Below, one piece after another: positions 49,130 through 61,089 of a DNA stretch of 64,000 nt. Under the pieces are notes generated by a model. The model did no database searches and was not told the origin of the DNA. It was given only the letters and a program-made list of their open reading frames with translations. Made by a program: the position numbers and the translations under genes. Source of the stretch: Tigriopus japonicus (Eukaryota > Arthropoda > Copepoda > Harpacticoida > Harpacticidae). The stretch covers positions 11,929,841 to 11,993,840 of the forward strand of contig CM021322.1 of assembly GCA_010645155.1 (NCBI GenBank). Reading direction: 5' to 3'. How positions within the stretch are numbered: position 1 is the stretch's first letter; each line of letters starts with the position of its first letter.

Positions 49130-52100
49130 TGTGACACTCTTATGAGCATCGGTGGAACAACACAGACCTATTTTATGGATGTCGTCATCCAGGGCTTTCT
49201 AAAAGTTTCATCAACAGATTTTCTAGTAATTTTGACCTTCACGTACCTTTGAGACATCTGTAGAGTAACGATTTCAACATTTTTCTACACCTTACCCGCA
49301 GGGACTTGAATGAAGGGTATTGGGAAACGTTGGAAATGTCAGATGACAGACTCTAAAAGAATAACTTTTACATTTGCTTAGGAAAATGAAGACCGCGTCT
49401 CCCGCAGACTCTTCGGATTATTTTGAACCCTGATTTAGCGGGAATTCTGCGCTAAATTACAACAAAACCATGTCTTACAACTTTAAACTGTCTTGGCGGA
49501 GAGTATTGTTGACAACTTCTTGGTGACAAAGAATGCGGGGGCAAAAACATAAGGAATGTGCGAATGAAAAAACGTTTGGTCTATCCAACTCAGAAAATTG
49601 GAGAATTTGGCAAAAGCTATAAACCCTAGCCGTTGAGCTAGCTGGGCGGCTTTCAAAAAGAAAGAAGGTTGGGTGAACCTAAAAGATCACGCAACTTCAA
49701 AAACCAAATCAAATAACGACAAAACTATTTTTCACGTTTTTCAGACCCAATTAACTTTTTGGAAATTCAAAGTGCACCTCGTATTTTTTTGTAGCTAAAA
49801 GAACGAGAACGAAAGTTTTTCAGCTAAAAATCAAAGGCAAAAGAACTTGCCCAATGAAAGTACAACAAACCATATAATTTTGGCCGAATAAAATACTCCT
49901 TTGGCCTATTTCAGCTGATATAAACTTTTTTTTGATCATATTTCTTACTTAAAACTTTGAACTTTGTTCGAACTTCTTTCCGCCCCTTACTCATTACTAG
50001 GGACGGGCAAATAGTGTAAAAATTATTTTCGTTAACATAAACCCATTTTTCTGCCTTTTTGCACTTTTCACCTTTATTTGCACTTTTTATTTACGAATTT
50101 GGCCAAAATTGACAAAGTGTAAGGAATTAGGTTTTGAGAATGTAGTAATTTTTGAAAGAATTTTAGTTTCAAGATCAAATTTGTCAAAAAGCTTTCATTT
50201 GCAATCAAACATTCTCAGCACCTTGAAGAAATATGCGCATTTGAGACACAAACCTCACAGTTTACTCTCCATCTTAACTTCCCTTCACCTGACTCTCATT
50301 CCATGCAACCAACAAATATACGCGTACCGAAAGAAACTCAAGTTACGGTAATGGAAGGATCTGACAAATAATGTAGATGGTAGGCTTAGGTTTGATTGCC
50401 TACTAAGGTCACTATTTCTAAAAAAAGGCACTTAAAAACTTAAACACATCAAGCCAAGGATACATCACGATGTAAACGATGCTTAGTTGACTTGGAGACA
50501 TCATTTTTAAGTTCCAAAGATATTTGAGACCATATTTGAGGTGTTGGGACAATGCCACATTTGAAATTGAGTTCTGGTAATTAGGTCATGGGCCAAATAT
50601 TGAAGTAATGTCACTTAAAACATCGTCTATTTTTGACCCATATTTTCGAAGGACAAAACTGTACTTTGGTTAAGCCATATTTGAACAATGGCGCAATGGA
50701 TTTTGACGATGTTTTTGGTAAAGACAACCATGAGACCATCGTAGGAATGGAAAATTCAGAAGACTGTTTTCTAGTGTATTTTAAATAACTTTATGTCCTT
50801 TTTTTGGTCATGACTTAATATATAGTCAATTACTTGTGGGGCATTGTCTCTTCACCTCAAAACTAGTCTCAAATGTCTTAAGAAATCATAAATGACTTCT
50901 TCAGCACAATTAAGTGCCGTTGATTGACTTTGCAAGTCCATATACAAGTTATTTGCTCTTTTTTTCGACATTTCTTTTCACTTTCAGCCTTTTTCTGCAT
51001 TTTGTTTCGCACTTTTGGGTGCATTTTTCTGCAACTTTTGGTGACTAAAAGGCTATATTTATTTGCATTTTTCGCCCGTCCCTACTCATTACCTTTATTG
51101 GATATTGATGTTTTAGGTCTAGTTACCTCGCTATTTGGCCTTAACAAGTGAAGAAGCTTCTGTATTAACATGAGGTTTGATCAGCGAGAAGCAAGACGGG
51201 AAGCATGGAAACAGGGAAGTTCTCCGTCGTCTTTGAAGCATTCCCATCCATACACGCCGATGGAACGATCTCCAATTCAACTTTCGGTATTTCTTCGAAT
51301 TAGATCCAAAAATTGCATCCTTGGCCCATTCATTAGAGGGTGCGGACCGGAAAAGGGCATGAGGAAAAGAAATAAAGGAGAAATGGACGCGGCAAAAACA
51401 GATGACCCAAAGGATCAATTGACAACTGAAAAACTCTAGGAAACACGCCAATTACATACCAAATAAGCTTTAGAAAGTGTAAAAATCTTAGCAGATAGAA
51501 GCACTGTAGAACAAAATTATTCATGTTCAATTGATCAGATTTCAGCAGTCGAAGATCAGATGCTGAAGATTTTCTTCAGCTAACTCGTCACGAAGTCGTG
51601 AGACTGTTGGCAACAAGAACTATCAACAAATATTTCCTACTCAAAGCTTAAAGGTACATCCATATCATAAGTTAAATGATCGCTAAAAAAAAGGATATGA
51701 AAATACAACTTGAATGAAAAGGTCTCTGTATTTCGAAACAATGACTAGGCAAACAATCCAGACTTCTGTGATCACTCAACCTCTTGTCAGGATTCAGTAT
51801 GAGATGGTCTTTGCATCATATTGGATCTTCAATGAAAGGTGATTTGGCGTCGATAATGACCGAGGATTTTCCAATAGTAGATTGATTAAAAAGAGTTGCC
51901 TTAAATGAGAGGGTAAGTTCGTAATCTAAAGCAGAACATGTGCTCCAACAATGGCGGACATTGATTTCTGAACACAGTGGCTGAACTATCATCTTTTTCA
52001 GGAGACTAGTTCATCAAAAGAGTGGGAATCCCAAACACAGTATAGAGAAAGACTCATGGTCACAGTAAAGAAGGGTCACGGCGTGGATACAGCTTGAATT

Positions 52101-52193
52101 GCAAGATGTCCTTTTCGTTTGGACTGGCAGTGGTGATGATTGAAAGGAATAGCAAAGGATAGTAAAGCTTTGTAAAAAAGCGGCAACAACACC
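49130..52193. other. Intergenic, mostly a hAT-like element and the 3' flank of the Cys-rich gene
   Basis: No gene is supported. It contains the 1.09 kb element at 49998-51084. From about 51700 on, short blocks resemble sequence downstream of the second Cys-rich gene copy (for example GGATTTTCC at 51865 and 62394), so the duplicated segment includes this flank. Confidence 0.6.
49998..51084. mobile_element. Non-autonomous hAT-like element, 1087 bp, with a perfect target duplication
   Basis: The left end TAGGGACGGGCAAA and inverted right end TAGGGACGGGCGAAA form terminal inverted repeats. Both flanks read CTCATTAC (49990-49997 and 51085-51092), an exact 8-bp target duplication. The interior is AT-rich with repeated TTTGCACTTTT-like motifs near the ends and no transposase frame (longest frames about 80 codons). 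The intact duplication suggests a fairly recent insertion. Confidence 0.92.
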
Positions 52194-53811
52194 TTAGGCA
52201 AGACCAGATTGTTCAGAGGGCACGTAGCACCACTTCTTGACCACGGGCTTTTGGACCTTGCGGGGGTTCTTGCGGGATCGCGAGCACACCTCCTTGGGGA
52301 TGTCCACACACTCCTCGGAAGGCTTGAGGAGGGGCACCAATTTGGTGACATGCTTGCAAGATCTTTGGGGTTCCAAGTTGCAAGTCTCCTCAGGTACCTA
52401 TGGAGAAACGGGAATATTGGTTAGGTAAAATCATCGATATCAATGTTACAAATCAGAAGAGGTCAATCGAAATCAATGAAGAGCTGAACTCTCATTACCT
52501 CTTGGACAACGGTCTCCTTCTTGTCAAAGCATTCCTCGGGTCCGGGTTGGGGAACGCAACCAGAGGGTCCACAGAGCTCACGGCCGACCTTCTTACAGTC
52601 GGTCTCGGGGGTGTACTTCTTGACAGTCTTCTTCTCGTTGGTGCACACTTGTTTGGGCCACTTGGTGCACTTTTGCTCAGTGGTGTAACCTTGGGTGACA
52701 TCCTCGCACTTCTCCTCTTGGATGGTCTCGCAATCCACGACGTCATCCTCGACCTCATGCTCATGGTAACGGGTCTCACATTGAGTCTCGTACACGGTCT
52801 TACATTCCTCGGGTCCCTCACCCTCGCAGATCAAAGGGGTGTGGCAGAACCTGATGGGTTCCTCAAAGGCGACCTTTCGGTATTCAATGAAGCAGCTCTT
52901 CTTGAAGTTCTCCTCGCACTCCTCCTCTTGTTGGGGCTCGAAGTCGGTGGTGTAGGTGGTGTGGCATCGCTCGGAGTAGCTGTGGTGGCACTCGATTTCC
53001 TCGTCGTACTCGGTCTCCTCGACCATCACGACCTTGTCGATACATCTCTCTCCGGCGGCAGCAATGCTTCCGATATCGAGAGCGACCTCGTTGCCTTGGC
53101 CTTGACGGGAAGCACGAGAGGGGACTAATTCGACCGAGGTATGAGCGTGAGCGGCATCATCGTGGTGATGGTCGTGGTGGTGGTCATGGGCAGCGGCACC
53201 GGCAGCTTGGTTTCGCTGGTTGAAGGGGAAGGTGTTCACCAAGGACTTGGCGCGACGTTGTTGGCCGGACACAGAGGCGGTGGCGACCAGGGCCAAAAGG
53301 CAAATCTGTAGATCGATCGTGAAAATTCGGTTAAAAGTCTTTTTGATTTAATAGATTTGTTCCAAGAACAGCAAATTCGCCGGCGTAGTTTTGATATTTG
53401 GAAAATTTGTTAGGTTGTAAAAAAGACTATGGGGTTGCGTCTTGGTCGACGAAAACTGGTCACTGATTCGATTTTTTGTGTTCGAGTTGAAGTTCGCGCT
53501 AAAAGATTTAATCTTAAAATTGTCTGAATTCATAAGTTCATACGAACTTGCTACAGGCTAATGAACAAGTGATATATGCTTCAAAATAATTCATCTTGTT
53601 TTTTTTTGTATGAATATCATTTCAAGGAACTCGATATTGCTTGAAAATGCCAAACTTTTCATTACAGATGCTTGAGTATCAAACTTAAGTTTAAAGTGTT
53701 AAGTTCAGACATCCTGATAACTTATCGGGTTAGTAACTAAACTTCCTCAGGCTTCTGCAGAATTATAATGTGAAGTTAAACGTTCTTGCTTACCTTGGCA
53801 AAAGCAACCAT
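52194..53811 (-). CDS. Secreted Cys-rich, His-rich extracellular protein, copy 1, 3 exons, 342 aa
   Basis: Exons on the minus strand: 53811-53794 (only MVAFAK), 53305-52499 and 52397-52194. They join in phase. The signal peptide spans exons 1 and 2 (MVAFAKICLLALVATASVSG). It is followed by a basic stretch, a metal-binding-like His/Asp run (HDHHHDHHHDDAAHAH), a possible furin-type site (PSRASR) and about 250 residues of regularly spaced Cys with Glu and Lys (ERCIDKV, CHHSYSERCHTTY, CEENFKKSCFIEY). The C-terminus is KKWCYVPSEQSGLA. The layout is like Cys-rich extracellular proteins common in crustaceans and insects; the function is unknown to me and may be structural or matrix. Exon 1 ends in a TATA-driven leader. 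The second copy at 62794 encodes the same protein over the exons visible there. Confidence 0.88.
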
Positions 53812-53901
53812 TTTTTTAAAAATCTTATATTGAGCCTACAGGTGTTCTGATGACACGAGCACTGCTCAACATGGAATGATTGGTCAATCTCAAATTCATG
53901 C

Positions 53902-53909
53902 TATTTATA
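53902..53909 (-). promoter_or_regulatory. TATA box of Cys-rich gene copy 1
   Basis: TATAAATA on the minus strand, 91 bp upstream of the ATG, followed about 30 bp later by a TCATT initiator-like site. Confidence 0.7.
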
Positions 53910-54544
53910 CCTTGGAATGGATTGCTGGTTGGGCCTAAAGCTTTAGTTGGGCCATGGTATATGACGTTTGGTGCGAGGCTTTGCCTCGAGATTAGTTTGC
54001 TGCTTATGCGCCGGTTTTGAGTGTGTCGTCTGCGCCTTGATCTTCGTGAAATAGAAAAATAAATCAAGGTAAAATATTTCAAAAAACACTAAAGATAAAA
54101 AAGAACCATTAAAGATTTCAAAAAAGCTATAAAATCAACACTGAACGATGCTAATGCACGGAATTCAATTGAGTTGGAGGAGTCATCTGTAAGTTCCTAA
54201 GACATTGAGATCACTTTTAAGGTCAAGAGACAATGCTTCTTTTTTCTTAATTGCTTTTAATTTTGAAACTTCAAAGTGCTAGCTAGATAAGAAAGCGCGA
54301 TCAAACTTTGTCATATGGCAAAACACAGACCAAAATAACCATATAATGAGCATGATAAAGCAACTCTCCTCTATCCAAACCGTCCAAAGCAGACATTTGT
54401 ATTGATTTTTTTGCACCAGTTTCGTTATTTAGCCTGATGTTACGGATCCTCAAATGTTGATGTAAAATAAAAAATAATGGTTATTGCGAGAATTGTCTCA
54501 TTGGATATATATCTATACATGTTCTATACAATAATTGTAATGGA

Positions 54545-54709
54545 GTCATGGGGCCCATTCTGGGTTCTGGAGGCGCCATTCGNNNNNNNNNNNNNNNNNN
54601 NNNNNNNNNNNNNNNNNNNNNNNNNNNNNNNNNNNNNNNNNNNNATCGAACCTATGAACCTGAGCATAGCTCGGTTGCGCGTTAGTTAACTGCGCTACAC
54701 CATCTTCCC
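54545..54709 (-). mobile_element. tRNA-derived SINE, copy 1 (interrupted by assembly gap)
   Basis: On the minus strand the head reads GATGGTGTAGCGCAGTTAAC, with a pol III A-box-like TAGCGCAGTTAAC and, 40 bp on, a B-box AGGTTCGAT. After the gap the tail contains GGCGCC and CCCAGA, as in copy 2. It cannot fold as a normal tRNA gene, so it is not called as one. Confidence 0.7.
54583..54644. other. Assembly gap (62 N)
   Basis: Unresolved bases inside SINE copy 1. Confidence 0.99.
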
Positions 54710-55965
54710 TTAATAAATGAAAAAATAAAAAAGACTTACTTGCTACAATCCCAACCTGTATGTGGACAAATAATGTTCTGAAAGGTACTTTAAGCGTGAT
54801 TCAAGGCTATTGAAAGCAGAAAAATATTCTAGATGGCTTTTTTCTGTCGGCAAGAAGCTCAAAGATGGTGCCCCCTAAGAAATGTCTGCGGTTTTTTCTC
54901 AACAGCCGGTATGAATTATAATGCCTTGTTACATGATTTCAAGCAAGTTGTTTATATTTCTTTCTACATTGCGTTATGCCAAAAATAATTATAGGACAAG
55001 CCGAAAAAAGAAGGTCCTAGACAACATGACAATTTAGCGTGCATGCTAATGCGACACTGAAGTACGAAAATGAAGAAAACCACGTTCAAATTCAATGATT
55101 TTGCGAACAAAAGATATCCATTACGAATCACATTGAAATCTGGAAAGGCTTAATCTGTGTCGTACCTTTTCAGGAGAGTCCATCTTTTGGGATTGTTATT
55201 TTTTCCTACTTCCAGTTTTTGGGCTTGATTTTTTATTTCCACTGAGAATTCGAAGAAGTCAGACGTGCAGATTTGTACTCTTTTCAAATTTCTCAACATT
55301 GCACATTTTTTGATCGATGATCATTTTGGCACTTAGAATTTGTACAAGATTTTGAATTTGGATCAAGTGCTTATATCTATCCCATGTAGAAATTTTGGAT
55401 TTATTGGGTCTCGGGATTAAAGTAGGGAGAAGCAAGGGAAAACAATTGAAAAGTAGAAAGAGTGAGACCGTTGGACCTCATAAGCCATATCGGCTTGTTT
55501 TCATGAGGACCATGATTTCAGCGAATCCAACACAAGTTCCCAGTTTGAGGCGAAGCCCATTGGGTTTGGTTCTAAGGGATGGGTGGTCAAGTCAAACTTT
55601 TATGTGGAGAGTGAATCAACATTGCTGGCATACATAGCAGTTTTGTATTTTACAGATTGTCGAATAAGAGTCCAATAATTGATCTCTCCCATACTCAGTC
55701 CAATGTTTCGGCGTTGTTTGTGGGTCGGGTTACAAATTAAAATGCTTTGCAATCACCCCTCACCCACAACGGGGGCCACAGCCAATTGAAGACAAGGTCA
55801 TGGAACGTGACAACCTCCATCAAGGAGGTTAAGGCTGATCTCCATGAATAAGTCAAGTCTGTGGAGACTAACTCACCCTCAAGAAGATTAACGCCCTCAA
55901 TGGCTTCCAAAGAACACCCTCACCGGCTTACAAAGAATGCTCCCAGTGGCTTACTCCAAAAGTAC

Positions 55966-56200
55966 GCCCTCACCAGCTGCAATATGAAATCCCCAGACTT
56001 GTCATGTTGAGATTGCTATCAATGAAGAATGCCCTCACCAGCTACAATATGGAATCCCCAGGCTCATCATGCGGGGATTGCCATAAATGAAGAAGGCCCT
56101 CACAGGTTTCCGAAGTACACCCTCACAGGCTACATTTTGAAATTCTCTAACTCGTCCCGTTGGGATTGTCATCAATGAAGAACTCCCTCACCGGCCGCCC
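55966..56200. repeat. 65-bp minisatellite, about 4 diverged units
   Basis: Units beginning GCCCTCACC/GCCCTCACA recur at 55966, 56031, 56096 and, after a 22-bp partial unit, at 56118 and 56183. Each contains a CCCCAG or CTCTAA core and ends in TCAATGAAGAA. The GC content is higher than in the surroundings. Earlier partial units with the CCTCA motif reach back to about 55880. Confidence 0.85.
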
Positions 56201-57569
56201 AAAGGATTCAAAATGCCCCAGGTACTGTACGGGACAATATTTGCCAACGAGATGCCCTCAACTCTTACTAAGAGGACTTTGGTCACTTTCTTCATACAAG
56301 TGAGAAAAGTGATCTACTGTGCCTTGAAATCATTCCAGACATCTGTTTATCAACATTAAACTCTATATTATCATAAAAAAAGAATATCCGTATAAAAGCA
56401 ACCTTTAGTCGGTTTTGAGGTCCTTATTTATATTAAAGGCTTGGATAGCCTCATCTCTTTTCAGCTTTCGTAGCTGAATAGTTAGGCTAACGGATTCATT
56501 TTTTTGTTCTGTTTGTGATGGTCAGAAATGTATCCTTATGATGCTCTTTTTCGGATTTTTTCCACCTTAATGATATCATTTCGGAGCTATGGTCTCATGG
56601 GGGCCCCTATTTCTAGTCCGCTCACTTTCGGAAATTATAGACGGAACACAATACCATAGCCAAATGTGGTCTTATGATTTTTTTTTTGCACATTTCAACG
56701 AATATTTGCTTGCTTACGATGACAAATGACCTTTTCATGTGGCCAAGCGCAACGTTTGCTTTTCTGGCAATCACTCCGACGTGTTTAGTCACCGTACTAT
56801 ATAAGCCATGCCAAACACACTAGTATGTATGCTTTTGGATTGGGCTTTTGGGAGACCAATATTTTTCCTTTTGAATACTGAATGCAACTCATAATTCTGA
56901 TTTCCATGTTTTTTTTTCAATGTAAAAAACTACACGCACCATTCTTTTCATTTTCAAGGTTTAGTTTGATTTTAAAAAAGCAAACACTGGAATACCAAAA
57001 GTTTAAACGAAGGTCACTATTGGTGAGTCAATGAAAATAACAGGATTGAATGACCTGAAATTTGATTATCACATGTAAATTATTTTCACCTATATTATCC
57101 TAGTCTTCAGTTCATGAGTTCACAAACCATGTCAGGAAATCGCTTGGTACCTATTTGCAAAGAAAATGCAACCTTAAGGTTTACCGAAAGGTTTTTTTTG
57201 TAGTTCACTTCTTTTATTTAGGAAATCTCACAGCAACATAACCGCACCACAAAAATGGCAATATACCAGTTCTAAGGGCGAACAAAGGTAAGGTAAAATA
57301 AATAGTAATACTTTAGAGGAGTTGGGTGGGCGTGTGTTTTGAGGATGGCCAAGTAGACATATCCGATCTTCGAGGTCTTGATCACGGTGGGCGTGTTTAC
57401 AGATGTTGTTTCGCAGTTCCTAACGCCATGAGAGTAATGTGATCAACACCAGGGAGAGGGGTTAATCCAGCTCAACCTTCTCACACAGGGAGTCATAGGG
57501 GAAGTTCAATATGATGACCACTTTTGGGTAAAACAGTCAATAGATAATAGGTGAGTGGTGAAAGGTCAT

Positions 57570-58867
57570 TCAGTGGTAACCTTTCTGGGGAACATGGCAA
57601 GAGCAAGCAGAGGGGAGTTTGTAGGTATCGATGAAGAACCCACGGTAAAGGTCACAAGGATCCACTGACACCATGCGGTGGTACACGTACTTTTGGGTAC
57701 ATTTGGAGTTGTAACAGGGAGCAAGGAGACGACAGGCACTGTCGGGGGTGAGGCAGGTCTCGAGGCGGGCAGTTTGAGTGTAGTTGTAATGACCGTAGCT
57801 GTAATCTTTGGGAATGTGTTGGAGGATGATCCGCCAGTGTCCCTCCACATTCACGGCCCGCTTGATCTTGGCGTAATCCACTTGGGAGGGGCAAAGGTAG
57901 CCCTCAGGTCCCGCCCAATGGGTAAGATCGAAAGGAGAGTGTCCCTTAGAGGCTCCGGTGTAGTAAGCATAATTGAAAGAATGCTCTTGATACTCGGTAA
58001 TATGCTCAACCAGGTCATCGGCAGATTGATCAGGCACATCAGAGTACTTCTTCTGGAAGAGGGGATCTTGGCTGATCTTGTTGGCGATCTCATACTCGGG
58101 ATACTCGGGGTCCTCTAAGCAGAAGGGAAGGTCAGAGTATTGGGCACACTTAGGTGGGGCCTTGGGATCGCAATACCCATGAGCGTGTGGGGCCGGATGA
58201 TGAGGCGGAGCATGATGAGGCTGGTGATAAACAGGTTCAGGGTGATGGGGAGCATAGGGAGTTGGCTGAGGATGGTAGGGTCCTGGAGTGGCCGCCAAGA
58301 CAAGGGTAGCCAAGGGAACCACAAAAACCGTGACCTGGGAAGAAGCAAAAGGGTTGACATATGTTGATATTTACTAAGGTGTTGGAATAGAACGAGAGTC
58401 TGTGATAATTCTGATCTGGGTTCCCGATCTGGGCTCAAGAGGCGTCATTTGAGGCGAAATTTATTCCTTAAACCTGGGATCGAACCCATGAACACGTGCA
58501 TAGATTGGTCGTGCGTTAATCCATTGCGCTACATCCATCTCTCTTTTAAGAAGATTTGTTGTCTTACGAATCAACCATTGAAAGGTTTAGATTTTACATT
58601 TAATTGTGCATTCAAATATATTTTAGCGTGCTTTAAAAAAAACAATAAAGAAGTATCAAGTAATTATGTGGTAAATCAAATGATCATGACCTCGTTCGTC
58701 AAAGTCAACATTCCATGAGTGCCGTCGATAGTTTCAATGACTGGTGTTGACCCTGGCGTTCAAGTGGCCTGTATCACATGTCTGATCGTAACAAACTTTC
58801 AGATGAAGTCTACGATTTTACTAGTGAAAACAATAGGAGAGGTAAATCTTACCAACTTAAAAACCAT
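57570..58867 (-). CDS. Spatzle-like cystine-knot ligand, 2 exons, 259 aa
   Basis: Exon 1 (58867-58853) encodes only MVFKL. Exon 2 (58334-57570) supplies the rest, and 260 codons including stop are in phase. The signal peptide is MVFKLVTVFVVPLATLVLAA. A Pro/His/Tyr-rich pro-region (PQPTPYAPHHPEPVYH, HAPPHHPAPHAHGY) precedes a Cys-containing conserved part (CDPKAPPKCA, PFCLEDPEYPEYEI). The C-terminal cystine-knot domain begins near residue 150 (GYLCPS) and contains RIILQHI, LETC, CYNSKCTQKY and KLPSACSCHV, with eight Cys at about 153, 199, 206, 212, 217, 232, 249 and 251. The W-R-I-I-L-Q, C...C.Q.Y and P-S-A-C-S-C pattern is that of Spatzle/neurotrophin-like ligands of Toll receptors. Whether it is activated by cleavage is not shown. 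Intron 1 (about 520 bp) carries a tRNA-derived SINE. Confidence 0.85.
58400..58545 (-). mobile_element. tRNA-derived SINE, copy 2 (inside the Spatzle-like intron)
   Basis: Minus-strand head GATGGATGTAGCGCAATGG with A-box TAGCGCAATGG and B-box GGGTTCGATCCC. The tail contains AATGACGCCTC and AACCCAGA, as in copy 1. The element is in the same orientation as the host gene. Confidence 0.72.
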
Positions 58868-58941
58868 GGTTGCTGTTTTGCTGCTGTGAGATTTGAGAGA
58901 CTTGGCGAAGTGAACTGCGTCAAATATCAGTCTTCTGAATC

Positions 58942-58949
58942 CTTTTATA
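58942..58949 (-). promoter_or_regulatory. TATA box of the Spatzle-like gene
   Basis: TATAAAAG on the minus strand, 75 bp upstream of the ATG at 58867, with an initiator-like GCAGTTC about 30 bp downstream. Confidence 0.7.
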
Positions 58950-59506
58950 CTGCTTTCTGCGTCAATTTGGCACCCTCCCTTGCGTGAAGACAACCGGAGC
59001 AAACGCGCATTGTGCGTCATTTCCTCGTTTCCCGTTCTGGATCAGGGAGCCACTCACCCTGAGGAAAGGCGATCAGCGTGTTGGTTTAGATTTGCTTTAT
59101 TCAATGAAGGACTCTGTCGGTAATTGTGACAAATTCATGGATATCTACATCGAAGTACGCTCTTTGGCATTCATGTGGTAACGAGATTGTGGTATTGTCC
59201 AGCAGAACTACTATCGATTTAAAGAGCGATGCGGGAAGTTGAATGTTGGCGTGCGGTACGTGATTGCAATCTAGATGGTCCTTAGAATCGGAATCTGATG
59301 ACAATAAACGAAGTGAATGCTCATTAGGCGTAAATATTTCAATGTCACGAATTTTTCAAACATTTTCCTATGAATCCTTTCATCTGTTTTGATACCCTGC
59401 GTTTCATATTGTGTAGATAGTGAAAGTTTCTCTTTAAAAAGACGTCGATTCTACAAAAATTAAGCAAAGTACACGTTTCTTAGGCCTCTATTCGAATTCG
59501 AACCGA

Positions 59507-59785
59507 ATATTTGAGAATTTGAGACGCTCGATGTTTGCATATAGCCTTTTAGTAAACTTCTACAAACGACTTTTCACTAATTTAAAATTGAAAACAAATG
59601 ATGTAGGTTTGGGAAGGTTGTAATCCATTTCAGGGAGAGAATACAAGGAGCATTTGTGAATTTAAACCGCTCGATTTCATGCATACAGCTTTCCTGTAAC
59701 AGACAACAAAATATTTTTCAATACTCTAACATTCCATACAATGATTTACAAATCCATTGAAATCTTTTTCAGAGAGAGACATTCC
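59507..59785. repeat. Diverged direct repeat, about 140 bp per unit
   Basis: Segments starting near 59507 and 59656 align: GAATTTGAGACGCTCGAT and GAATTTAAACCGCTCGAT, later TCCATTTCAGGGAGAGA and TCTTTTTCAGAGAGAGA. Identity is clear but low. Confidence 0.7.
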
Positions 59786-59920
59786 ACGTTTTCTAAAAAA
59801 AGCACTAGGAGGACACGTAGAAGTAATTTGATTCAAAACTTATCCGCAAATCGAATGAGCTATATGTGTTTGTAATCAAGAAGAATGAAGCGTCCAAACA
59901 TTGGAGACTGAATTCTAGAA

Positions 59921-60128
59921 CAGGGGTCGGCAACCACTTTTAGGTCGGGGCCCACCAATTTGACTACGTGTTGCCAAGGGCTCATCATACAGATGGTGGC
60001 AAGTTCAGGGGACAACAAATTAACGATCAAAGAGCTTTTGCCCCACGAGTACAGGACTATGGACGGCTCACGGGATCACTCTTTTGGCCTTTCCCATAGC
60101 GCTTGGGCCCACCGGTTGCTGACCCCTG
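59921..60128. mobile_element. hAT-like MITE, 208 bp
   Basis: The left end CAGGGGTCGGCAACC and inverted right end CAGGGGTCAGCAACC differ at one base. The flanks are TTCTAGAA and GTCTAGAA, a 7-of-8 target duplication. CAGGGGTC is a classic hAT terminus. There is no coding sequence. Confidence 0.92.
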
Positions 60129-61089
60129 GTCTAGAATATCAAAAAATAGTAAAATGAATATGGATTGGAATTTGTCAAATAAATTCAAAACGAAATAAAA
60201 TTTATTTCTTTGGCTTATGCAAAAATGGGAGAAAGTTATCAAATTCAAGATCCAACAGCAAGATGATTACTAGTAAGCAAGAAGTCGTAAACAATCGGAC
60301 GTTCGGGTTCATTCAAGTTCTTGTGAGAATTCCATTCGAGATTGCGGTTTTCTTCGAAACAAAAAGAAATATCGTCACAAAACCTTTTGTTTCTTGGCTT
60401 GCACACAAATTGTACATTAAAACGCCAAAAATCAAACTATTGTTGACAAAATTATTTCATGCCAAAAAACATCGATTTTCACAACTTTGAAAACTGGTGT
60501 CTTGACCCCCATGTAAACAAATTTGTCGTCAAGAGTCTGAAATGCTAGAGCCTTAAGATCATTTCTCACACTTTAACTCTCTTTTGATATGTTAATCAGG
60601 TTTGCTGGAATTAAGAAAGTTTTAATTGTTTTCAAGAAATGAACAAAATGTACAAATTTCGACCAAAAACACTAAAAGAATGCACATGAATTGAAATAAT
60701 ATTCAACATGATATGTGATTCCCCCTCTCAACTTTTTAACTAAAATAGGGATGATATTTATAAGCCTCAATTAACTTACTTTTAATCTTAAAAAACTCTG
60801 AAAAATGGAAAGTGAAATAATGTTCCAGATTTTTCACGTCAAACAATAAAGCACCCCTGATCTGAAGTCACAGAAGTTAAGGTCGCATTTGAGTGCTTGT
60901 TAGTTGAATAAAGATTGTAGAGCTTTGGCGAAAAGAAGAAAATGCAACTTCGCAAATTAGTTTATTGGTGATTGCAATTTTCAGCCTCTTGAGGAAAACT
61001 TTGCCTAGTTGAAACTCCCATTACATTGAGGCATTTGTACGGATGGTTTGTGTTTTGAGAAATCTTGCAACCTTTTGACTCGGAATTTA

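Larger units (their letters stand above)
53910..57569. other. Intergenic region with SINE, assembly gap and minisatellite
   Basis: No gene is supported. It holds a tRNA-derived SINE interrupted by N (54545-54709) and a 65-bp minisatellite (55966-56200). The rest is AT-rich, with short unsupported frames (for example 55395-55637). Confidence 0.6.

Noticed and set aside
52400..53128. Long open frame on the plus strand (242 codons) opposite the Cys-rich gene
   Set aside because: It is the complement of the real minus-strand exon, with hydrophobic Leu/Val-rich runs produced by the codon bias of that exon; it crosses the intron and has no splice logic.
54645..54709. tRNA gene
   Set aside because: Pol III box motifs are present but the arms do not pair as a full tRNA, and a similar degenerate copy with a shared tail exists at 58400-58545, so a SINE fits better.
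55395..55637. 80-codon frame on the plus strand
   Set aside because: No recognisable features, no splice or promoter support, in a repeat-rich spacer.
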